Made by a program: the position numbers and the translations under genes. Positions 1 to 11,277 of a DNA stretch of 64,000 bases are shown piece after piece; position 1 is the stretch's first letter; every line of letters starts with the position of its first letter. The stretch comes from Odontocerum albicorne (taxonomy: Eukaryota; Arthropoda; Insecta; Trichoptera; Odontoceridae): NCBI GenBank assembly GCA_949825065.1, contig OX463849.1, forward strand, positions 4,960,001-5,024,000, read 5' to 3'. The notes under the pieces are model-generated. The model had not been told where the DNA came from and did no database searches. It saw nothing but the letters and a program-made list of their open reading frames with translations.

Positions 1-453
1 ATAATGTATGACATTTAAACACAAAATACAATATCCGCACAAATGTCCACCTCTTGCAGCTCCACAGATGATCACGTCTTTCGTCAAAAATTTTAATGAC
101 ACTTTGGCATAATTGCGGTTCTAACTCACCAATAACGCGAATAATTTCGTCCTTCAGCTCAGTAATTGATTGGGTGTCATTTTTATAGATCTGGCTTTTC
201 ACGTAACCCCAGAGAAAAAAATCCAAAGGTGTCAGATCACATGATCTTGGTGGCTAATTAACATCCCCGTTTCCGGAGATTACATTACATAAAATGATTT
301 AACAATTTGAATGCGTTGTTGTATTGTATACGACTCCATTTTTATAAATGTCATATATTACTCTTCTCAAATGTCATAAGACCCAGGCAAGTTCGCGACG
401 CCATCTGTGTTTTATTTAAGAATAAAAAAAAACGCTTAATTTGAAAGACCCTT
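1..453 (-). mobile_element. MITE-D copy a, deletion derivative of a Tc1/mariner element, cut by window edge
   Basis: It ends in GAAAGACCCTT followed by TA, the terminal inverted repeat seen at both ends of the complete copies at 30384-30936 and 53514-54071. Read on the minus strand, the interior still encodes the last part of a mariner-type transposase (the block around C-D-L-T-P-L-D-F, holding the third catalytic Asp), with breaks. The other end lies outside the window. It is non-autonomous. Confidence 0.8.
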
Positions 454-539
454 TATTATGATACACGTGTATATAGTACAACCTAGTAGGTTTATGTCCA
501 TGTCGGAATCTTTTTCAACTAAAAATTATTACAGAATGC

Positions 540-800
540 CAGACTTTTGTATCTTGAAACAATCCTTCACCACTTCTATATTCATACACCTTCTCATACA
601 ACCCGTACACTTTCCCGGTATTATTGTTGTATCCTTTTAAAATAGTATGTATTTTCATAACATTAATATGTATGAAATTTCTATCCGTTTCTCTCTACCA
701 CCTTCTTTCAACAACACCAATCAAATATCCACAAAATATCCCACGTCCTACTCATAAGTTTTATGAAGAAGTAAGGTGTCACAAAGTTGGACCGATACTC
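540..800 (-). pseudogene. Degenerate LINE-A fragment
   Basis: The text resembles the minus-strand LINE-A ends at 4395-4690 and 32290-32490, for example the stretch reading cattcatacaccttctcata. No intact frame survives. The 300 bases after it (800-1140) show no recognisable feature. Confidence 0.35.
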
Positions 801-1144
801 CAAGTACAAATCATTAATAATGTCAAAAATATATTCTCGTCTTTTCGTCTGAAACGTCTAATGTGTTTGTAATGCTACAAAGTTCTGCTTGCCAACAAGG
901 AACCCCTTTTCTTCGTCCAGCTCTTCCCCGAAACTCGCTGAATCTCCAATGACAACGCGGCAGTTATCAACTTATTGTACAATTTTTGTACCGGTGCTGT
1001 AAAATCACAATATTAGTAAAATTACAATATGTTAAAGACACTATATATGTATACAATCAGTCAAAAATAAGACGCCTGCCGATGCATCGTTATTTTACCT
1101 CAGTAGGCTTTGTTTCGAGAGTAGGCGATTATGAGACCTCTATA

Positions 1145-1670
1145 AATGCCAATGGTAAGCTTTTATAAATTAATAAATAAAATAAATAAATATAGGTTTA
1201 TTGACAGCAACGTAGTATGTACAAAATATATTTAAATAACACTTCTAAAACACATAAATTGCAGATAATACATTAAATACAGGAGCTATCAAAAGGTCTG
1301 GGCTCATCTAATAACATCCCCTCGGCCAAGATACACCCCACCAATATAGGGCAAACCCAGTCACAGGAACACCAGATGTTTTTTCAGCCCATACCCTTGA
1401 ACACGTAGAACAAGAATATAAAAAAAATTACAAAAAATAAATAGATGACAAAAAAAATACATTCAATAGAGAAGACATTAAAAGGTCCGAGCTCATCCCA
1501 CAAACATTCCCCCGGCCGAGATACACCCCAACAATGTAGGGCGAGCCTAGCCACGGGGACACCAGATGTTTTTCAGCCCACACCCTTGAACACGTAGAAC
1601 AAGAATATAAAAAAAACACAGAAAATAAATAGATGACAAAAAAAATACATTCAAGAGAGAAGACATACGG
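1145..1670 (-). repeat. Dispersed repeat L with a 189-bp tandem duplication
   Basis: Units at 1291-1479 and 1480-1668 are clearly the same sequence with scattered substitutions. On the minus strand one unit keeps an open frame with a Cys-x2-Cys-x4-W-A-E pattern, which faintly recalls the C-terminal end of some non-LTR retrotransposons; this is inference only. The AT-rich start at 1175-1200 could be a LINE tail read in reverse. Parts of the same repeat recur at 11238-11277 and 12000-12060, on either side of a mariner insertion. Confidence 0.6.
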
Positions 1671-1679
1671 TTTTTAAGA

Positions 1680-2810
1680 CCAATATCAGCGATTTTGCAC
1701 TTTTGAATTTGAAATTTTACAAATTAAAACTTTTCGACTAACACACCACATTTTGTTTTATCAAAAATAATTTACAATTCGAGTGCAATAAATAAATTTA
1801 TAAGATATGTGACGAGAAAGATCTCAGAATGAATGTTGTGGAATTCAAAGAAATGATGATAAAAAATTGTAAAAGGAAAAGTAATTGCGATACATGAGTA
1901 TCCGAGACGACCGTCCACATAGAAGTTCAATGCATTTCTGCGCCACCATACACTTCAAATTGTAGTACTTATAAGAAAAATGTGATATATTTTTTTTAAC
2001 ACTTGCCTTACTGTGCTAAAAAAATCCGCCAGCCACGGTGCTGGAAGCTAAGCGTCCAGTGAAAAGTTTATGTTTCAAATTAAAGTAATGCAAAATCTGC
2101 CCAGTTATTTTTTGTAATTAGCTATAAAAATCATTTTATTATGTATTAAAACGTCAAATAATCAAATAAAATATAAGTCCTGGTCACGCGCTATCCATCA
2201 CAGGGTGGCAAGTGTTAATCTAGCTCCAGCCCTTGTAAACAATATTTACTAGAATTGAGAGGGTTGAAATCGGATTTTCGATCACTCTGGAGTACATTTT
2301 AATGGATTAATTTGATGTGGTGTAGGGTGGCTTAGCGGAGAAACACTAGATATCGAGCTTTTGAATTGTTAAATACTAAATTCAAGTACTTTGTTATTCC
2401 AGTTTCTATTTTTATGTAAGATTCTTAATTATTAATTCATTTTGTCCTTAAAATTTTGTAAATAATGGATATATTGAGACAAAACTAAGTGCGAAGTAAA
2501 TGTCTTTAAATAATTTATATTATATATTTGGGATTTACGAAAAGTCGTCCGAACTTTATCCTTCATTCAAATATTGTATTTGATTTTATATTGTCTTCCT
2601 AATTTCAAACTGTAACTTATACTAAAATTATTAATAATAAGGGAAGTTTAAGCCGTAAACTTTTTAACCAATGTTTATTCATGCTTTGTTTATTAGTTTC
2701 TTCTTGAAAATTTGTAAACCAATTTATCGTAAAAATGAGTAATTAAAGTGTCAAAAAATTGCAGCAAATCAAGGCAAACTAACATACATGTGGTAGATAT
2801 TTACCACTAA
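1680..2810. other. AT-rich stretch with no recognised feature
   Basis: No long frame, splice-consistent exon, inverted repeat or match to the other repeat families in this window was found here. Confidence 0.5.
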
Positions 2811-2837
2811 TGCCCAAAAGTTTCCGCCCGGAACAAT

Positions 2838-3056
2838 TTAGACCATTTGTGAACGTTTATCACATGACGGAACGCCCCCCCATGGTCTATCTTCAGTAGT
2901 ATGCCAAATAGAGCTTATAAAAGACTTTTGTTTTGTTATATTCCGAAATATTAAAAATTTAATATCGCCCGGTTTCAAAACAGGATGTTGAGATGTTCTG
3001 TACGGAGAATACTTTCCGTGAAAAGCATTTATACATAGTAGACAGTATTTATTCAT
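2838..3056 (-). other. Unrecognised short open frame (72 codons)
   Basis: This frame sits in a local patch with less AT bias than its flanks. It contains a Cys-x2-Cys pair near its N-terminus and a W-G-G-V-P-S-C stretch near its end. I do not recognise the family. It has no visible promoter or partner exon and may be a decayed transposon segment. Confidence 0.2.
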
Positions 3057-3159
3057 CTTATTTTGGAAAAAAATGAGAATCGGATGATATTAAATTTTGA
3101 GTAGATCAGAATATAATTAAATAACACATAGGCTCTCCCTATAGGCTCTAGTTGGCATA

Positions 3160-3440
3160 CTGAGGTGTATGTCCGCGTGGTAATGTACTGGACTTTCATG
3201 CGGCAGAACGCCGGTTCGAATCCCGTGCTGTGCTAGTCCCCTTAAATGACACAGGCATTGTTTAGTCTTGTATTCGGAGCTATAAGAATATCTATGACTT
3301 TGGTCTTACTTATTCTTTAAAAACAGCGAAAAAAAACATGTCGGTTCGATGTGATTGTCTCACTTCAGGTGTGTCATGGGATCCAGTATAGCAGTGTGGG
3401 TGGTAAGTTTGCTGGTGGGCAACGGCTCACTCATTTAAAA
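3160..3440 (+). mobile_element. SINE2 copy (tRNA-derived)
   Basis: It starts with a tRNA-like head. A B-box-like GGTTCGAATCCCG lies near 3213, preceded by an A-box-like block ending in GTGGTAATG. The body continues to the motif gtgggcaacggctcactca. The same layout recurs at 28478-28660, 31405-31515 and 63308-63572. It encodes no protein and would depend on a LINE for movement. Confidence 0.65.
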
Positions 3441-3570
3441 GGAGATAAAAAGAAAAAAGAGACGAAATACTTCACGGCACATATTTGCTTTCCAACTGAA
3501 TTAACGTAGGAATGACAAAAAGATCCTTGACTTATAAGCCCATATAGATATTAAAAAAACATTAATTAAA

Positions 3571-3672
3571 CACCTGGCTGTTTTTTTTTTTAATCTGGAT
3601 TCTTACGAGAATCGGATCAGCAACTCTCGAAAAGGAAGACAGATGCCTTACCAATTAGGTTACGAAGGTCGT
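3571..3672 (-). mobile_element. SINE1 copy, tRNA-like head
   Basis: The reverse complement reads a tRNA-like head (ACCTAATTGGTAAGGCATCTG, then a degenerate B box) followed by a T/A-rich run, as in the better copy at 37540-37722. Confidence 0.6.
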
Positions 3673-3739
3673 TTAAGTTATGTGTTTATCTACCTAAACA
3701 TTACAAGAGAAGTAAATCATTAGGTTTGTTGTTATTGGT

Positions 3740-4200
3740 TCTAGCATTAGGATATGAAAGCGAAATTTGAACGTGTCAAAAAAGTGATGAAAGTAAGATA
3801 AATGCACTTGAAATTGTATTGGTATTTAAAATGAGTAGAAAAATGTAAGGATGAGTAAGGAATAAGGACATTACAAAATAATGCAGATTGAAAAAAAATG
3901 CATTGTTTAAGTGTTGGAATGAGCATTGAGATGAAAGATTTTCGAAAATAATCGATTTAAGTAGTATATAATGCATAAAAAGTTTGAGAAGACTTAAAAG
4001 TAATTGAAACGACCAAATTCTGAAAGTGGAAAGAGTGTAAAATCTTTATAAAAGTACGTATGTGGGGCGAGTTGTATGGATGAGGCAGAAGCGATATATG
4101 TGTATAATATCATTAAAAAATAATATAGTATATCTGTTTTCTCTGCTTCCTCCTACATAGGGCATATAGCGTGATGGTGATTATGATAATACTCCATTTA
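3740..4200 (+). pseudogene. Degenerate LINE-A fragment
   Basis: The downstream end (cctacatagggcatatagcgtgatgg region, 4150-4185) matches the layout of the LINE-A end at 42815-42850, and the upstream part has the same purine-rich character. Frames are heavily broken. Confidence 0.4.
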
Positions 4201-4394
4201 TTAAAATTTCAAGAATATTTTCCTGATTTCAAATTTCTAGGAACTGAATATACTGTGTGATAATTAGAAAGTGGAAAATAATATGTATACAGTACGCTCT
4301 CAATTATCCGGGATCGCATTAGCCGGACTTCACAATAAGCGGAGGGCAGTAAAAATCAATTTTTTATTTCATAATTATTCACACACATATAACA

Positions 4395-4690
4395 TCACGC
4401 CATTTTTTTGTCGGGTTGAGTGAAGGGTACAAAGTTTTCGGGTGTTTCTATCTCAACACACATCCTAAACCTCTTCCACATCTGTGCCACTCCAACGATC
4501 CAACCTTACTTTCCTTGGTCTTCCTCTCATACGTCTTTTACAAACATTTACACTATACATTTGTTTTGTTAGTCTATCTTCATTTATTCGTTTTACATGC
4601 CCAAATCATCTTAGAGTACTCTTCTTCAACACATCAGTATTAATTTCACATTCCTTTGTCATCACGTCATACTACAGTATTTAGTTGGCT
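4395..4690 (-). pseudogene. LINE-A reverse-transcriptase C-terminal fragment
   Basis: The minus strand encodes a short stretch of the kind W-F-G-H-V-K-R-I, then R-L-T-K-Q, then R-M-R-G-R-P-R-K. This is the typical C-terminal tail of many insect LINE ORF2 proteins, downstream of the reverse transcriptase. It is 5'-truncated, with stops and frameshifts outside the best block. Confidence 0.6.
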
Positions 4691-4790
4691 CTTATCAGTA
4701 TTGTTCCTTGTTTTCATTTAATTCCAACACATTGAAGCGGTCACCATAATCTTCAGTGAACTATAATTATCATTTTATTATTTATCAGTG

Positions 4791-5260
4791 TGTAGGGAAT
4801 ACCGTCGTCCCTGAATATTGTCAACACGCACGGTCAACGACCGACGAAACGACCTTCGGACATGTCCAAAGGTCGCATACCAGAACATTAATATTGTTTA
4901 CCCGCAAATACTATTTACGACACATTCCACAGTAGAAAGAGAACACATCACGCCGTCTCGCCGTTTCGCCAACAAATATTCTACCCACTATATTATTCGC
5001 AACGTCTGCGACCACCTCTGCACGCACAGGAGTGAGATAAAAATATATTGCGGACGCACTCACGCGCCCCGTTCTGAATATGTATATATACCTACTTATC
5101 GACAAATAAAGAATCACTTATTATTAATCATTTGACCATTCATCGCTGTTTACTATTCATTGATTATTCACTCTCACTTTCCGCATTGCCAATCGTGGTA
5201 TTTTATTTAAATACCAAACAACAATCATAATCATCAGCACGTCCTACTAGGACATCCGCT
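4791..5260 (+). mobile_element. Solo-LTR-like copy 1
   Basis: It begins TGTAGGGAATACC and is less AT-rich than its surroundings. It shares ordered blocks with 29874-30261 and 43836-44231: a GGTCAACGACCGACGAAACG-like block, the accttcgga block, a TATA-like tatatatacc, a ctttccgcattgc block, and a final CATAATCATCAGC. It also resembles the nested copy at 10172-10624. No internal gag or pol region is present. The exact ends are not certain. Confidence 0.55.
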
Positions 5261-5269
5261 AAAAGTGTT

Positions 5270-6205
5270 ATAAATAAAATTCAGTTTATATAACACCCCG
5301 CTTAATTCATAATCTGACTAATGTAACGTCCTAATAATCTAGAGCATGCTGTACTCACTAATCGAGTTCAGGCCGTTCCTTTAAGATAAAGGCGTCTTTC
5401 GATATCGCTGTAATATAATATAGTCTCTTCATCAGAGTGGAGGGTGGATTGGTATATGATCCTTTAAACAGGGTAATCCTCCAAAGAGAAAGGCTCTCAA
5501 TATAAACAAACATATTACCTACATTATTAATATTCTATTTATGTTGTCTTGACAACATGCTGTGATGAAGTAATCATTCAATACCTGCTCACCCTATTAG
5601 TGAGGGTTGAATTGGTATCGAATTGCTACTTTCTTAAGGTTTTATGGAATTTATTGTGTAATATTGCCTGAGAATACACAAACTAAGATGCCTGTCTTTC
5701 AATTTGTATTTTGCAGGTTTAATTTCCGTTGACAAGCAAGTTTTTTGCAAAGGATTTCAATTCGTTTTTCGTTTAAGGTCTTTTTAACATCGTTTTTATT
5801 ACTCTATCGGACGTATGCGTCACCATAAAACATATAATGTATCTGTTTTTATTGTATAAATTCGGGGTTATATTTTGTATAGTTAAGATTTGGTAAAATA
5901 TTTGTATGCGTATTTATTTATGATTTTTATGTATGTAAAATTTATGTTTGTTGGGGTCCATGCTGTGTCGCGACCGTAACATAAATGTGACTTGTGAAGA
6001 AGAAAAAGAAACGATTTCTTTGGCTTATATTGAATTTTAAAAACGTGTGCATTTTATTGCGCCGTAAATCTTTTGTCAGTGATTTGAGGGAATACTTTTT
6101 CCACTGTTGTGTCATATATCTGTTTATGTTATTTATTCATATATACTTGTATATTAAGTATTTTGTGTCTGAATTTATCAAGAATTTTAACGCTCGCTGA
6201 CTCTC
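5270..6205. other. AT-rich stretch with no recognised feature
   Basis: Only short chance frames and simple AT-rich DNA were seen. Confidence 0.5.
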
Positions 6206-6740
6206 CGTATTTCATTCATGTCAACCATAATTGGGCATGGTGACTATCTCCAAGGGTGTTCGAACGCTCATGTCAGCGGCCCTGCTGGCGCAGTTCAGGT
6301 TAGGCGTCCTCCCGCCCATCCCGGGGGTTTCAGTGAAGCGACGATGGTAAAGACGGTGAAGTTGAGGGGACAATGCTGAAGAAGACGGCGAAGAAATGTG
6401 ACTTGTATGCGGCCATCGCGAGACAGTATCGAAAGTTGGCCGGTCTCTGCATGCGCAAAACTTACAAAAATTGTGACATTTCGCTTGTTGTAACTGCATG
6501 CACAGGCGAAAACAGGCGCTTGCGATGAGCGATTGACAGCACATAAGAAGCGCAAAATACCAAAAATGAACATTCTCAGTTCAGTCTGCATACTGTGTTT
6601 TACTTGAGACCATCTACTACCTGCCTAAGAGGAATCTCTTCTACCTTTTACCGATCTACGACTTATCAACGTGAGTTGAATTCTCCAAGCATCGAGCGGT
6701 AACCATCCCCCTATTGCTACAGTTCTTTGTACCAGTGGCG
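6205..6740 (+). other. GC-richer island, possible LTR or retroelement remnant
   Basis: This stretch is clearly less AT-rich than its flanks and has overlapping open frames on the minus strand that do not look like a known protein. A TGTGACATTTCGC start near 6472, an ATAAGAAG block at 6543 and a CTATTGCTACA end near 6722 would suit a solo LTR, but no second copy is present in the window. Confidence 0.25.
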
Positions 6741-6890
6741 TACAATGATACCTTTCTGCAAATAGTTAAGTGCGTAGGAAACTTATTGATATAAATCAAT
6801 TACTTCCAGCAAACCGGTTGGTCTTGAAGACATCAATTTTTTTAATCCATGATTGATTTTACAAAAAAATAATAGTTTAAATTTAAGTAC

Positions 6891-7114
6891 GAACTGGTAC
6901 CGATATACCCGCTTCAACGGTTGGGGACATTCGGGATATGGACTCAGGGTTGAGGGAGGCATGGAACGATCTCGGCCAATAAGTCAGTACACCGAGCCAA
7001 ACATCTGGTAAACACATGTATCCCAAAAATCTCTCCGCTGCTGGCCGAGTTCGTCCCATGCCTCCTTCAACCCTTAGTCCCCAACCGTTGAAGCATGCAT
7101 ATCGATACCAGTTC
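6891..7114. repeat. Imperfect inverted repeat (foldback)
   Basis: The left arm starts GAACTGGTACCGATAT and the right arm ends ATATCGATACCAGTTC. The arms also pair through CAACGGTTGGGGAC / GTCCCCAACCGTTG and GGAGGCATGG / CCATGCCTCC, about 80 bp each with mismatches. This looks like a small foldback element. Confidence 0.75.
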
Positions 7115-7124
7115 GAACAGAATT

Positions 7125-7275
7125 TAGTCTTGTTTGTGCTCCCCTGAAGATGAGGTGAAAGCCTTGAAACCGGTAGGGTTATACCGTTACAAAAAGTGGA
7201 ATAAACAGTGTTTGATAAAAATTACAATGTCTTTAAACCTCCACAACGTCAATGTCTTAACTATAAATAATATAT
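7125..7275 (+). repeat. Dispersed repeat R
   Basis: It contains the blocks gaagatgaggtgaaagcc, ccggtagggttataccgtta, ggaataaacagtgtttgata and cctccacaacgt. The same blocks occur at 9560-9720 (partly inverted), 12060-12165 and 40685-40897, so this is a dispersed family, probably a foldback or MITE-like element. Confidence 0.65.
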
Positions 7276-7279
7276 AAAA

Positions 7280-8110
7280 TCTATTTAATTTATTGAAGAG
7301 TACTTTCGGCCCTGTAAAACCCCTATACGTGGGTAACAAGGATCTATGATTAGCGGTGTTGAATATAAAATAGTGTCCATTATCCACGTATACAACAGTT
7401 CATTAGATATTGATTGTGTTTCAGGTGCCTCTAGATTTTTCTCATTTTAGCATGATACAAACATATTTATAACTAATTCCAACGTCGTAACCTCAAAAGT
7501 GTACATTGTTGTAACAAAAAAAAGTGAAAGAGTTATTGAAACGAGAATTGTAAAGTTCTTCGAGACTTCTTCGTGTTGGTTTTCACAACTCACCTAAGTA
7601 AAAGTTGATTGAACGTTAGAAATAGACGCCAAACTCACACACTGTATATTGTACATATTTCCTTAACTGTTCCTCCACCCCCTCTTATCTCTCCGAAAAT
7701 TTTCAGCGTCTTTCCAATCATGGATTAGCGCTACGCTCAAACAGAGATTATTTATTGGCCTTTACAGTTCGCCGCTCCTCTTTTTTTACGTCGTCCGACT
7801 CTGGAATCAGTTACAAACCAATATAAGACTCGTTCCGTCCTTGGTATGATTTAAGAAGCGACTGAAAAAACTGTTAATTTCTAGTCAGTTAAATAACGTG
7901 TTTCATTCCTGATATTTCTTTTCCTTTCCTCTCCACCATCCCTTCCTTTCCTTTTGATTGATGATATCTCACTTTATATGAAAAAAAATGTTCGGGTGAT
8001 TGTCCGTCTTTGTGGAGTTCGTGGGCATATGCTCACGTATGTGTTTATGGATTTCATTGGGATGGATAGTCATTTGAATGATTTATGCGACCACTTAACT
8101 TGCTTCTTTT
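7280..8110. other. No recognised feature
   Basis: Only chance frames were seen, and no match to the repeat families identified elsewhere in the window. Confidence 0.4.
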
Positions 8111-8111
8111 A

Positions 8112-8195
8112 CTTTTGTCTGGTTGGTTGGAAAAGATTGCCGCCTGGAAATAATCCCGCCAGATTGTATTTGCAATAAAAGTTTTAAATAAATAA
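8112..8195 (+). mobile_element. SINE1 3' part
   Basis: The text tctggttggttggaaaagat then a tggaaataatcccgccag tail matches the body end of the SINE1 family (compare 48320-48360 and the reverse of 37540-37580). The tRNA-like head is missing. Confidence 0.5.
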
Positions 8196-8199
8196 AAGT

Positions 8200-9550
8200 G
8201 CTTCGTGATGTCCTTCGGGACTTGATCGCTTTTTTAAATGTATCACCATTTTAAGTTTGCAAGCGTTTTTTATTCTTAAATACATACTCGTTTCTAATTT
8301 TCTCGATCTGTTGGTTTCAATGACTTTTGTTTGCATCGTTTTAACGTTTTCATTGATTATCGTTTGTGGATTCAATTTATGTGTAGATAAATTTTTATTT
8401 AAAGCATTGTTTTGACGAAAAATCACTTTACGCTAGCTTCAATAACTTGGACGTATGTATTTAAAAATATTTCAAATCGCATTTTACTGATTTGGCGTTT
8501 TTAAGAAAATATAACTTTATATTTATCATTCACATTACACGATAGTCAGCCGGCGCGGTGTTCGGAATATGGTGGACGTTGGTAAATGAATTTCATATGT
8601 AACTTCTTTATTTTATTACATTTAAACATAACCGAATAGGGGTCGGTACATATCGTTGTGAAAAGTCCTAGTAATCGAGCCTTCGGATTTAAAACTACTG
8701 GAGAATTTACAGAACTGGTGACTTTTCATGGGACACAATCAAATTTTATAATAATGTTTCAACTTAGTTCTTTTATTTTACGTCCATGAGGCATTATAAA
8801 TCTGATTTTGTTTTGAAAGCGAAGTGTAATAACTGTATTATAGAAACAATACAAATATATTACGTCTTTAAGGTTATTTATGCTTGGTAAATGTTAAATT
8901 CTTCCTCACAGCTTCAAGATGAGACTTAAAGTTTGAAGAATTTCTGAGAAGAGAAATAAGATCCTTTTTGAAGTGGTTTCTCGGAGCTATCAATGTGGAT
9001 GGGTTCGAACAAAAGTAGATTCAAGTCAGAAATTGGGAAAGGATTCAAATTGTAGTAAACTAGATGGAAACTTTTTGTTTTCTTTAAATTCATGGTAAAG
9101 TTTTCAGAGTTCCTTGCTTTTTCGAGTATTATTGTCTGGTCCAAATTAGTGATTGTTTGAGTTTATGGGAAACAGTTTCCAATTGTGAAGAATGTTGGGA
9201 AATGAGGTTTTAGGGGGAAACTTTTACCATTGTGATTGTTAAAGGGGAAACTTTTTGAGATACTTAGGATTCGTTCGTTCGTTCATTCATTGACATCTAA
9301 TGAATATGTCACAATCACCATCACGTTAAAATATATGTGGAAATAAATTATTTTCGTTTATTAATTTAGTTTGGGTTGTTGATTTACTTTACTGTGAAGC
9401 GTACAACTGATGGGCTCATTACCAAATAGTAATTTCTTGTAATCAATAAAAAAAAAGTTGTTAAATTGTTTTGTAGTGTTTAGGGAAAGTTTTGTATTAT
9501 TTATTGTATTTGAAAACAAAGAAATCTTGATATTGAACGAACATATGAAA
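8200..9550. other. AT-rich stretch with no recognised feature
   Basis: A slightly GC-richer patch near 8545-8580 and AT-rich DNA around it give no supported feature. Confidence 0.4.
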
Positions 9551-9559
9551 TAAATTATA

Positions 9560-9720
9560 TTGGGTTGTTTATAGTTAAGGCATTAACGTTGTGGAGGTTT
9601 AAAGACATTGTAATTTATATTTATCAAAAACTGTTTATTCCACTTTCTTTTTGTGGAATAAACAGTGTTTGATAAAATTAAATTACATAAAATTATATTG
9701 TTACACTATCTTTGTGTTGA
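9560..9720. repeat. Repeat R in head-to-head form
   Basis: The blocks gttaaggcattaacgttgtg and ggaggtttaaagacattgta are the reverse complement of the repeat R end at 7215-7275. They meet a forward ggaataaacagtgtttgata block, forming a hairpin at about 9624-9678 with GTTTATTCCAC / GTGGAATAAAC at its centre. Confidence 0.65.
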
Positions 9721-9789
9721 ACAGTTCACGGACCGGTGCCAGTCGTAAAACTGTATTTATATACAAACAATATTTAAATTCCCACCTCA

Positions 9790-10171
9790 TCTTAAAACGC
9801 CAGTTCCTTCTTTTCTTCTTTCTTTCGATGGTCTTACAGCCCATATCGAGCTTTGGCCTCCATCAATCTTCGCCTCCAACTCCTCCTGTATTTCGCCTCG
9901 GCCCTACAATCCTGCGCCTGCAGCAGCCGGGTTGCGTCCCTCTCAACTTCGTTCTCCCATCACAGCCTCGGCCTGCCCAATCTCCTTCTCCCACCCAGGT
10001 GTCCTTTCAGGATTATTTTGGGTGCTCGTGATGACGGCATTCTCTGCACATGTCTGGCCCATCTCAATCTGACATGTACAGATAGCCTGGGAGCTTTGTA
10101 GATATTATATAGCTCGTCGTTGTATCGTATTCGCCAGGTTTCGCCGTCATTCACGGGGCCCAGGATCCTAT
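9790..10171 (-). pseudogene. LINE-G ORF2 C-terminal fragment, downstream half
   Basis: The minus strand encodes G-P-V-N-D-G-E-T-W-R-I-R-Y-N, then L-R-W-A-R-H-V-Q-R-M, then G-R-R-R-L-G-R-P-R. This is the usual tail of a LINE reverse-transcriptase polyprotein. It continues the fragment at 10625-10975, from which it is split by a 453-bp insertion. It is truncated and inactive. Confidence 0.8.
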
Positions 10172-10624
10172 AGCGGGTTGCTTGATTTTTATAAGTCGTG
10201 ATGATTTTGATTTGTATTTATTTAAATATAAATACTCAAGAATGCGGATGAAAGCGAAAGTGGACAGCGGGCAATCAATAACAAGTCTTGACAGTTGAAT
10301 GAACAATAATAATATTTATTTCTCGGCATGCGGGTAATTTATACAAATAAGTGAACCAGTTCGCGATACATATTTTGTTTTACTCTAGCGCGTGCATTGG
10401 CGGGTAGATATTTATTTGTATTCGTAGATGGCTAGACAGGTCGCAAATACTATAAAATAGTAAACATTGTTGTTGTTCCTAGCGTGTGACAATCTGTAAA
10501 TACTTCATCGGTCATTGACCCTGTATGTTTACTATTTTAACAATAATTAATTTAATTTAATTATGTTTAACAATTCACTTATTTATTTTGACAATTAAAT
10601 ATTTATTTAGGTAGGTATCCTACA
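10172..10624 (-). mobile_element. Solo-LTR-like copy nested in LINE-G
   Basis: Both sides carry the direct repeat ATCCTAT (10165-10171 and 10625-10631), and the LINE-G protein similarity resumes across it. On the minus strand the insert begins TGTAGGATACC. It carries a block like GGTCAATGACCGATGA, a patch resembling the ctttccgcattgc block and a CATCACGAC block near its end, in the same order as the LTR-like copy at 4791-5260. There is no internal coding region. Confidence 0.6.
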
Positions 10625-10975
10625 ATCCTATGTAGTACTCTTCTCTCTAAGGCATCCGGTAACTCTGTGGATTTAGCTGTCAGTGTCCATGCTTTGCATC
10701 CATATGCCACCACTGTTCTAATAATTGTTTTGTACTGGGTGACTTTGGTATTTCTATGGATACTTTTGGACTTGAACACCGGCAGTAGGGAAAATAATGT
10801 TTTGTTCCCTGTTGTGATTCTTCTGTTAATCTCAGCATGCTCCTCATTTTCCTTCGTTATAGTTGAACCCAGGTAGATGAACTCTTCTACTACCTCAAGC
10901 CGGTTCCTTTGTAACATTAAAATATACGAGAGTATAACTACAACACAATGTTTGAATATCAGTGACGTACAGTAC
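10625..10975 (-). pseudogene. LINE-G ORF2 C-terminal fragment, upstream half
   Basis: The minus strand encodes E-F-I-Y-L-G-S-T-I-T, then E-I-N-R-R-I, then Y-G-C-K-A-W-T-L and L-E-R-R-V-L-H-R-I. This order is standard for the end of insect LINE ORF2 proteins after the reverse-transcriptase core. The 5' part is lost. Confidence 0.85.
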
Positions 10976-11054
10976 AACTTGGTGAACTTATTGCCATGTT
11001 AAAGTTGTTGAGGAGGCATGTGTTGAAAACCAGATTGAAGCATTGTTTTTAATA

Positions 11055-11135
11055 AATAGCAAACCAGTGGTAATTGAACCCAGATCTTCCCGATTATAAG
11101 ACACGTATCTTACTAACTAGGTCATCTGTATCAAA
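11055..11135 (-). mobile_element. SINE1 tRNA-like head
   Basis: The reverse complement reads GACCTAGTTAGTAAGATACG, then a degenerate B box GGGTTCAATTACC. This matches the head of SINE1 copies elsewhere in the window. Confidence 0.55.
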
Positions 11136-11277
11136 TTCTACAAAATAAGTACGTAATATGGTATATAAGTTCGTGGAAGTCATTAATTAATTAATCAGTT
11201 GGTACCATTTTATGCTTAGTGTAGTCCTTGGTCTATTTAAAAACATAAATAAATATAGGTTTGTTGAAAGCAACATA

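Noticed and set aside
3160..3235. Possible tRNA gene
   Set aside because: It is the head of a SINE2 copy with related copies at 28478 and 63572. No full cloverleaf.
4911..5135. Overlapping frames of 68 and 105 codons
   Set aside because: They lie in a solo-LTR-like repeat whose other copies do not preserve the frames.
9651..10101. Plus-strand frames of 82-126 codons
   Set aside because: Antisense to the LINE-G fragment at 9790-10171.
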